Origin: Nemertoderma westbladi
Lineage: Eukaryota; Xenacoelomorpha; Nemertodermatida; Nemertodermatidae
Assembly (NCBI GenBank): GCA_032718475.1
Contig: JAUCBJ010003602.1
Location: 62,001 to 126,000, forward strand
DNA length: 64,000 bases
Reading direction: 5' to 3'
The position numbers were made by a program, and so were the translations under genes. Below the pieces are notes generated by a model. That model did no database searches. It was not told the origin of the DNA and saw nothing but the letters and a program-made list of their open reading frames with translations. Below are positions 55,553 to 64,000 of the stretch, piece after piece. Numbering within the stretch: the first letter of the stretch is position 1; each line of letters opens with the position of its first letter.

Positions 55553-56716
55553 TTTATGCCAAAGTCATGGGGGGAGGGTCCATGTATACCTCAAATCGTA
55601 CCTAAATTAAGATTCATAATATATTATCAAATTTACAAATGAGTAGAAGAAAACTGAACTAGTACTTTAGGATAGGCAGATACCGGTATATAGGTACATT
55701 GACTGAATGGTAACCTGGGGTGAAATTTATGTTTCCGGAACATAAAATGTACGTGTGAAATGAATGAATGGTTATATGACGCAATACTGAACACAGCCCT
55801 AATGAACAATGAACTTGCAACTTCTCAGTTGCGGAATGAACTGAAGGAATGAATGAATGGAACAATTGTCGTATAAAATGAACTTAAATTATGGAAAACA
55901 TAGATTTCATTAGCAGCAACCATAGAACATGAAACCAGCAAATTCCAGAACGTATAATACAACTTTATAGTGTAACTGACCATTTAGTCGATTATGGATA
56001 TTATACGTTATTAATGATAGTACTTGATCTGGATATAGAAGAATTATCATATATAACTAGCTTATTAGAATTAATCTCAGAGGAGCCGTAATGAGGACTG
56101 TGATGTGTAAAGGATGCGATGGCGAAGTGGTACCACGGGGAGAAACATTTAAAACTTGGCTTATGAACTGTCTTGTCTCAGGGTACGAAATGGAGGAACG
56201 CGAAAGTATCGTGACCGCGAATTCTGATAGAAAGGAAGGATTCCCCACCGCAGGAGACCCCATGGGGGGAGTGACCATGGTAGCAGCGACTAGTGGTGAC
56301 CGTGGATGGAGCGTTTATGTTAGATTGTTATTACAAAAATAAACGAGGGACCCCATAATCATGAAAGGGAAATACATTACTTGATATGCTCTAACCATAT
56401 ATATATATATAATTGAATGGCACTACCTTTGCAATACGTACCTAGGATGAACTAACTAGCGATTTATCTTGAAGCATTATTGAACCACGAAATATTTTAT
56501 ATATCGGTATTTTAAAAGGACTTGAATGAATTGTAATGAATTTATAGAGGGAAATAGGAAACCACTCATGGTTTGGCAAACCATGAGCGTGTAATGTTGC
56601 CAGGGGGCCTACATCGCGGAATGACAGTTGATATGTATATCGTTTTCGGACTCAAACTTTTTAATATAGTCGTGATTTCCTCGAGAAACCATTTATAGTG
56701 GTTTCTGGGGGGAGTT
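55553..56716 (+). other. 3' internal region of the BEL/Pao element with polypurine tract
   Basis: About 1.16 kb between pol and the 3' LTR. It has an 83-codon open frame at 56091-56342 (MRTVMCKGCDGEVVPRG...) of unknown status, with no transmembrane segment or envelope feature. The polypurine tract GGGGGGAG at 56707-56714 immediately precedes the LTR and would prime plus-strand synthesis. Confidence 0.6.
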
Positions 56717-57459
56717 TGTTCCCGACTATAGTCAGTATTTCATCGTATAGTATGGCCCAAAATTCTTATCACCTGTTATTGCCGTAGAAATTCCATTTTA
56801 TTGAGTGAGAATGTCATGACGTCATAACATGACGTCACAAAAGTAAAAGTATAGTGTATCTTGCATGAAGGCTTGCTCGCCTCATGATCACGAGAGAATT
56901 ATCATATCCTATAATGAGTGAGTGAATATTAGAACCATTTAAAGTGAAAGGACACATTGAGTGAGAGGCAACAATGGAAGTGTAAGGCATCCTCTGGGAT
57001 TTATCCTCACCTGTGTATATTGGTGTATAACGTATTATATATTTTGGCCCCATTTTCTATGGCCTATTGTTATTAGGTAAACCAATCCCAGATGGCTTTC
57101 CTTCCATTCATATATGACAAGAGCAGGATGATATTAGATTCATTCTGTCGATATAACTTTGTAGAAACGTTACATAGTTTTCACCGTTCGTTCGTACTTT
57201 CGTTCTTTCGTTCGTTCTGACCTATTGGTCACTGAACTTAACTATTATTGTTCTAATTGAACTGAACGTACAGTACATTTGTACTGTACGTGTTATAAGT
57301 CATTTGTTGAAGGAAGGAAGCGTCATCATGTGATTGTGCACTGGTGCCGTTTATACATATTGAACATTAAAGTAACTAGGACTTGAACTGAGTTTTCTAG
57401 ACGAATGAAACGGACGCGTAGAAACGACGTTCTTAGAGGGAAAGAATATCGACGGAACA
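56717..57459 (+). repeat. 3' LTR of the BEL/Pao element
   Basis: 743 bp, apparently identical to the 5' LTR by eye. It ends GGAACA and is followed directly by the second ACCAA copy and by normal satellite sequence in phase with the upstream flank. Confidence 0.93.
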
Positions 57460-60400
57460 ACCAATCAAATTCAAAGGTTTGTACATACAACCAATGTAAA
57501 GGTTTGTACATACAGTACAACCAATGTAAAGGTTTGTACATACAGTACAACCAATGTAAAGGTTTGTACATACAACCAATCAAATGTAAAGGTTTGTACA
57601 TACAACCAATCAAATATAAAGTTTTGTACATTCAACCAATCAAATGTAAATGTTTGTACATACAACCAATCAAATGTAAAGGTTTGTACATACAACCAAT
57701 CAAATGTAAAGGTTTGTACATACAACCAATCAAATATAAAGGTTTGTACATACAACCAATCAAATGCAAATGTTTGTACATACAACCAATCAAATTCAAA
57801 GGTTTGTACATACAACCAATCAAATATAAAGGTTTGTACATACAACCAATCAAATGTAAAGGTTTGTACATACAACCAATCAAATGTAAAGGTTTGTACA
57901 TACAACCAATCAAATATAAAGGTTTGTACATACAACCAATCAAATGCAAAGATTTGTACATACAACCAATCAAATTCAAAGGTTTGTACATACAACCAAT
58001 CAAATGTAAAGGTTTGTACATGCAACCAATGTAAAGGTTTGTACATACAGTACAACCAATGTAAAGGTTTTTTTACATACAACCAATCAAATGTAAAGGT
58101 TTGTACATACAACCAATCAAATGTAAAGGTTTGTACATACAACCAATCAAATGTAAAGGTTTGTACATACAACCAATCAAATGTAAAGGTTTTTTACATA
58201 CCGGTACAACCAATCAAATGTAAAGGTTTGTACATACAACCTATCAAATGTAAAGGTTTGTACATACAACCAATCAAATGTAAAGGTTTGTACATACAAC
58301 CAATCAAATGTAAAGGTTTGTACATACAACCAATCAAATGTAAAGGTTTGTACATACAACCAATCAAATGTAAAGGTTTGTACATACAACCAATCAAATG
58401 TAAAGGTTTGTACATACAACCAATCAAATGTAAAGGTTTGTACATGCAACCAATCAAATGTAAAGGTTTGTACATACAACCAATCAAATGTAAATGTTTG
58501 TACATACAACCAATCAAATGTAAAGGTTTGTACATGCAACCAATCAAATGTAAAGGTTTGTACATACAACCAATCAAATGTAAATGTTTGTACATACAAC
58601 CAATCAAATGTAAAGGTTTGTACATGCAACCAATCAAATGTAAAGGTTTGTACAAACAACCAATCAAATGTAAAGGTTTGTACATACAACCAATCAAATG
58701 TAAAGGTTTGTACATACAACCAATCAAATGTAAAGGTTTGTACATACAACCAATCAAATGTAAAGGTTTGTACATGCAACCAATCAAATGTAAAGGTTTG
58801 TACATACAACCAATCAAATGTAAAGGTTTGTACATACAACCAATCAAATATAAAGGTTTGTACATACAACCAATCAAATGTAAAGGTTTGTACATACAAC
58901 CAATCAAATGTAAAGGTTTGTACATACAACCAATCAAATGTAAAGGTTTGTACATGCAACCAATCAAATGTAAAGGTTTGTACATACAACCAATCAAATG
59001 TAAAGGTTTGTACATACAACCAATCAAATGTAAAGGTTTGTACATGCAACCAATCAAATGTAAAGGTTTGTACATGCAACCAATCAAATGTAAAGGTTTG
59101 TACATGCAACCAATCAAATGTAAAGGTTTGTACATACAACCAATCAAATGTAAATGTTTGTACATACAACCAATCAAATGTAAAGGTTTGTACATGCAAC
59201 CAATCAAATGTAAAGGTTTGTACATACAACCAATCAAATGTAAATGTTTGCACATACAACCAATCAAATGTAAAGGTTTGTACATGCAACCAATCAAATG
59301 TAAAGGTTTGTACATACAACCAATGTAAAGGTTTGTACATACAGTACAACCAATGTAAAGGTTTGTACATACAGTACAACCAATGTAAAGGTTTGTACAT
59401 ACAACCAATCAAATGTAAAGGTTTGTACATACAACCAATCAAATATAAAGGTTTGTACATACAACCAATCAAATGTAAATGTTTGTACATACAACCAATC
59501 AAATGTAAAGGTTTGTACATACAACCAATCAAATGTAAAGGTTTGTACATACAACCAATCAAATATAAAGGTTTGTACATACAACCAATCAAATGCAAAT
59601 GTTTGTACATACAACCAATCAAATTCAAAGGTTTGTACATACAACCAATCAAATGTAAAGGTTTGTACATACAACCAATCAAATGTAAAGGTTTGTACAT
59701 ACAACCAATCAAATGTAAAGGTTTGTACATACAACCAATCAAATATAAAGGTTTGTACATACAACCAATCAAATGCAAAGATTTGTACATACAACCAATC
59801 AAATTCAAAGGTTTGTACATACAACCAATCAAATGTAAAGGTTTGTACATGCAACCAATGTAAAGGTTTGTACATACAGTACAACCAATGTAAAGGTTTT
59901 TTTACATACAACCAATCAAATGTAAAGGTTTGTACATACAACCAATCAAATGTAAAGGTTTGTACATACAACCAATCAAATGTAAAGGTTTGTACATACA
60001 ACCAATCAAATGTAAAGGTTTTTTACATACAACCAATCAAATGTAAAGGTTTGTACATACAACCAATCAAATGTAAAGGTTTGTACATACAACCAATCAA
60101 ATGTAAAGGTTTGTACATACAACCAATCAAATGTAAAGGTTTGTACATACAACCAATCAAATGTAAAGGTTTGTACATGCAACCAATCAAATGTAAAGGT
60201 TTGTACATACAACCAATCAAATGTAAATGTTTGCACATACAACCAATCAAATGTAAAGGTTTGTACATGCAACCAATCAAATGTAAAGGTTTGTACATAC
60301 AACCAATGTAAAGGTTTGTACATACAGTACAACCAATGTAAAGGTTTGTACATACAGTACAACCAATGTAAAGGTTTGTACATACAACCAATCAAATGTA

Positions 60401-63400
60401 AAGGTTTGTACATACAACCAATCAAATATAAAGGTTTGTACATACAACCAATCAAATGTAAATGTTTGTACATACAACCAATCAAATGTAAAGGTTTGTA
60501 CATACAACCAATCAAATGTAAAGGTTTGTACATACAACCAATCAAATATAAAGGTTTGTACATACAACCAATCAAATGTAAATGTTTGTACATACAACCA
60601 ATCAAATTCAAAGGTTTGTACATACAACCAATCAAATGTAAAGGTTTGTACATACAACCAATCAAATGTAAAGGTTTGTACATACAACCAATCAAATGTA
60701 AAGGTTTGTACATACAACCAATCAAATATAAAGGTTTGTACATACAACCAATCAAATGTAAAGGTTTGTACATACAACCAATCAAATTCAAAGGTTTGTA
60801 CATACAACCAATCAAATGTAAAGGTTTGTACATGCAACCAATGTAAAGGTTTGTACATACAGTACAACCAATGTAAAGGTTTTTTTACATACAACCAATC
60901 AAATGTAAAGGTTTGTACATACAACCAATCAAATGTAAAGGTTTGTACATACAACCAATCAAATGTAAAGGTTTGTACATACAACCAATCAAATGTAAAG
61001 GTTTTTTACATACAACCAATCAAATGTAAAGGTTTGTACATACAACCAATCAAATGTAAAGGTTTGTACATACAACCAATCAAATGTAAAGGTTTGTACA
61101 TACAACCAATCAAATGTAAAGGTTTGTACATGTACATACAACCAATCAAATGTAAAGGTTTGTACATACAACCAATCAAATGTAAAGGTTTGTACATACA
61201 ACCAATCAAATGTAAAGGTTTGTACATGCAACCAATCAAATGTAAAGGTTTGTACATACAACCAATCAAATGTAAATGTTTGTACATACAACCAATCAAA
61301 TGTAAAGGTTTGTACATGCAACCAATCAAATGTAAAGGTTTGTACATACAACCAATCAAATGTAAATGTTTGTACATACAACCAATCAAATGTAAAGGTT
61401 TGTACATGCAACCAATCAAATGTAAAGGTTTGTACAAACAACCAATCAAATGTAAAGGTTTGTACATACAACCAATCAAATGTAAAGGTTTGTACATACA
61501 ACCAATCAAATGTAAAGGTTTGTACATACAACCAATCAAATGTAAAGGTTTGTACATGCAACCAATCAAATGTAAAGGTTTGTACATACAACCAATCAAA
61601 TGTAAAGGTTTGTACATACAACCAATCAAATATAAAGGTTTGTACATACAACCAATCAAATGTAAAGGTTTGTACATACAACCAATCAAATGTAAAGGTT
61701 TGTACATACAACCAATCAAATGTAAAGGTTTGTACATGCAACCAATCAAATGTAAAGGTTTGTACATACAACCAATCAAATGTAAAGGTTTGTACATACA
61801 ACCAATCAAATGTAAAGGTTTGTACATGCAACCAATCAAATGTAAAGGTTTGTACATGCAACCAATCAAATGTAAAGGTTTGTACATGCAACCAATCAAA
61901 TGTAAAGGTTTGTACATACAACCAATCAAATGTAAATGTTTGTACATACAACCAATCAAATGTAAAGGTTTGTACATGCAACCAATCAAATGTAAAGGTT
62001 TGTACATACAACCAATCAAATGTAAATGTTTGTACATACAACCAATCAAATGTAAAGGTTTGTACATGCAACCAATCAAATGTAAAGGTTTGTACATGCA
62101 ACCAATCAAATGTAAAGGTTTGTACATACAACCAATCAAATGTAAATGTTTGTACATACAACCAATCAAATGTAAAGGTTTGTACATGCAACCAATCAAA
62201 TGTAAAGGTTTGTACATACAACCAATCAAATGTAAAGGTTTGTACATACAACCAATCAAATGTAAAGGTTTGTACATACAACCAATCAAATGTAAAGGTT
62301 TGTACATACAACCAATCAAATGTAAAGGTTTGTACATGCAACCAATCAAATGTAAAGGTTTGTACATACAACCAATCAAATGTAAAGGTTTGTACATACA
62401 ACCAATCAAATATAAAGGTTTGTACATACAACCAATCAAATGTAAAGGTTTGTACATACAACCAATCAAATGTAAAGGTTTGTACATGCAACCAATCAAA
62501 TGTAAAGGTTTGTACATACAACCAATCAAATGTAAAGGTTTGTACATACAACCAATCAAATATAAAGGTTTGTACATACAACCAATCAAATGTAAAGGTT
62601 TGTACATACAACCAATCAAATGTAAAGGTTTGTACATACAACCAATCAAATGTAAAGGTTTGTACATACAACCAATCAAATGTAAAGGTTTGTACATACA
62701 ACCAATCAAATGTAAAGGTTTGTACATACAACCAATCAAATGTAAAGGTTTGTACATGCAACCAATCAAATGTAAAGGTTTGTACATGCAACCAATCAAA
62801 TGTAAAGGTTTGTACATACAACCAATCAAATGTATAGGTTTGTACATACAACCAATCAAATATAAAGGTTTGTACATACAACCAATCAAATGTAAAGGTT
62901 TGTACATACAACCAATCAAATGTAAAGGTTTGTACATGCAACCAATCAAATGTAAAGGTTTGTACATTCAACCAATCAAATGTAAATGTTTGTACATACA
63001 ACCAATCAAATGTAAAGGTTTGTACATGCAACCAATCAAATGTAAAGGTTTGTACATACAACCAATCAAATGTAAATGTTTGTACATACAACCAATCAAA
63101 TGTAAAGGTTTGTACATGCAACCAATCAAATGTAAAGGTTTGTACATACAACCAATCAAATGTAAATGTTTGTACATACAACCAATCAAATGTAAAGGTT
63201 TGTACATGCAACCAATCAAATGTAAAGGTTTGTAAATACAACCAATCAAATGTAAAGGTTTGTACATACAACCAATCAAATGCAAAGGTTTGTACATACA
63301 ACCAATCAAATATAAAGGTTTGTACATACAACCAATCAAATGTAAAGGTTTGTACATACAACCAATCAAATGTAAAGGTTTGTACATACAACCAATCAAA

Positions 63401-64000
63401 TGTAAAGGTTTGTACATACAACCAATCAAATGTAAAGGTTTGTACATGCAACCAATCAAATGTAAAGGTTTGTACATACAACCAATCAAATGCAAAGGTT
63501 TGTACATACAACCAATCAAATTCAAAGGTTTGTACATACAACCAATCAAATGTAAAGGTTTGTACATGCAACCAATGTAAAGGTTTGTACATACAGTACA
63601 ACCAATGTAAAGGTTTTTTACATACAACCAATCAAATGTAAAGGTTTGTACATACAACCAATCAAATGTAAAGGTTTGTACATACAACCAATCAAATGCA
63701 AAGGTTTGTACATACAACCAATCAAATGTAAAGGTTTGTACATACAACCAATCAAATGCAAAGGTTTGTACATACAACCAATCAAATGTAAAGGTTTGTA
63801 CATACAACCAATCAAATGTAAAGGTTTGTACATACAACCAATCAAATATAAAGGTTTGTACATACAACCAATCAAATGTAAAGGTTTGTACATACAACCA
63901 ATCAAATGTAAAGGTTTGTACATGCAACCAATCAAATGTAAAGGTTTGTACATACAACCAATCAAATGTAAAGGTTTGTACATACAACCAATCAAATATA
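57460..64000. repeat. 30-bp satellite array, segment 4 (to window end)
   Basis: The array resumes in register after the BEL/Pao insertion. The stretch of about 57460-58440 repeats the variants of about 45598-46570 (markers GTTTTGTACATTC and ACCTATCAAATG). The cassette recurs ending near 58034, 59863 and 60846. Blocks at 58.2-59.3 and 61.0-62.2 kb resemble 37.2-38.5 kb (marker GTACAAACAACC at 58649 and 61434). A unique CCGGTA insertion occurs at 58199. The array runs off the window, and the next MPRIP-like exon was not reached. Confidence 0.97.

Larger units (their letters stand above)
46824..57459 (+). mobile_element. Complete BEL/Pao LTR retrotransposon inserted in the satellite
   Basis: A 10,636-bp element with 743-bp LTRs beginning TGTTCCC and ending GGAACA, a single long Gag-Pol frame and a polypurine tract before the 3' LTR. 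It is flanked by the 5-bp target duplication ACCAA (46819-46823 and 57460-57464). The junctions rejoin to a normal satellite unit. The order protease, reverse transcriptase, RNase H, integrase and the 5-bp duplication fit the BEL/Pao lineage. No envelope gene was recognised. The pol frame is interrupted near the end of integrase, so this copy probably cannot move by itself. Confidence 0.93.

Noticed and set aside
56091-56342. 83-codon frame as an envelope gene of the BEL/Pao element
   Set aside because: No signal peptide, no transmembrane helix and no similarity that I recognise.
16913-64000. Very long open frames (up to about 900 codons, both strands) across the 30-bp array, with peptides such as MYKPLHLIGC or LYIQPIKCKG
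   Set aside because: A 30-bp unit without stops in two frames per strand yields these automatically. They overlap each other on both strands and have no start context, domain or composition of a real protein.
16988-64000. Possible CRISPR array, because of the regular 30-bp periodicity
   Set aside because: The repeats are contiguous with no unique spacers, no cas genes are present, and the context is an animal intron.

Overview
The window is animal nuclear DNA. It holds intron-split genes with GT-AG junctions, AATAAA-type polyadenylation signals, AT-rich intergenic DNA, a BEL/Pao LTR retrotransposon, non-LTR reverse-transcriptase remnants and very large tandem repeats. The short introns, AT-rich composition and frequent TAGGCCTA-type words suggest a marine invertebrate, perhaps a non-vertebrate chordate. 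That assignment is a low-confidence inference.

Layout. 1-1017: a 49-bp minisatellite in an intron of a BiP/GRP78 (HSPA5) gene. 1018-3662: the last six coding exons of that gene, ending in an RDEL ER-retrieval tail; one of its introns carries a 26-bp minisatellite that starts exactly at the 5' splice site. 4171-5229: a purine-rich 24-bp minisatellite with a 119-bp higher-order period. 7117-8055: an intronless gene for a Lifeguard/TMBIM-type membrane protein. 9943-11679: an intronless mitochondrial acyl-CoA synthetase (ACSF2-like) with frame disruptions. 12149-12950: perfect 45-bp inverted repeats enclosing a decayed non-LTR reverse transcriptase; a second remnant lies at 13150-13650. 15539-15643 and 16908-16991: the first two coding exons of an MPRIP/Outspread-like actin-associated PH-domain protein.

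From the 5' splice site of the second MPRIP-like exon to the end of the window (16988-64000) the DNA is one 30-bp tandem array. It contains about 35 kb of repeat, roughly 1,165 units by length. It is interrupted by two copies of a 708-bp TA-flanked inverted-repeat transposon (19002-19709 and 22801-23508, related by a 3,799-bp segmental duplication) and by a complete 10.6-kb BEL/Pao element (46824-57459). The BEL/Pao element has apparently identical 743-bp LTRs and a 5-bp target duplication. Its integrase reading frame is broken by an 82-bp insertion. The array contains a higher-order cassette of about 531 bp seen at least 13 times, and large internal duplications.

The most interesting pattern is that three unrelated tandem arrays (49, 26 and 30 bp) each abut an exon exactly at a splice junction and carry a copy of that junction in every unit. 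In the MPRIP-like gene this would place about a thousand decoy 5' splice sites, and about as many Pumilio-type UGUACAUA motifs, in one intron of at least 47 kb. The very long open frames across the array (up to about 900 codons on both strands) are a by-product of a 30-bp unit without stops in four frames and are not annotated as genes.
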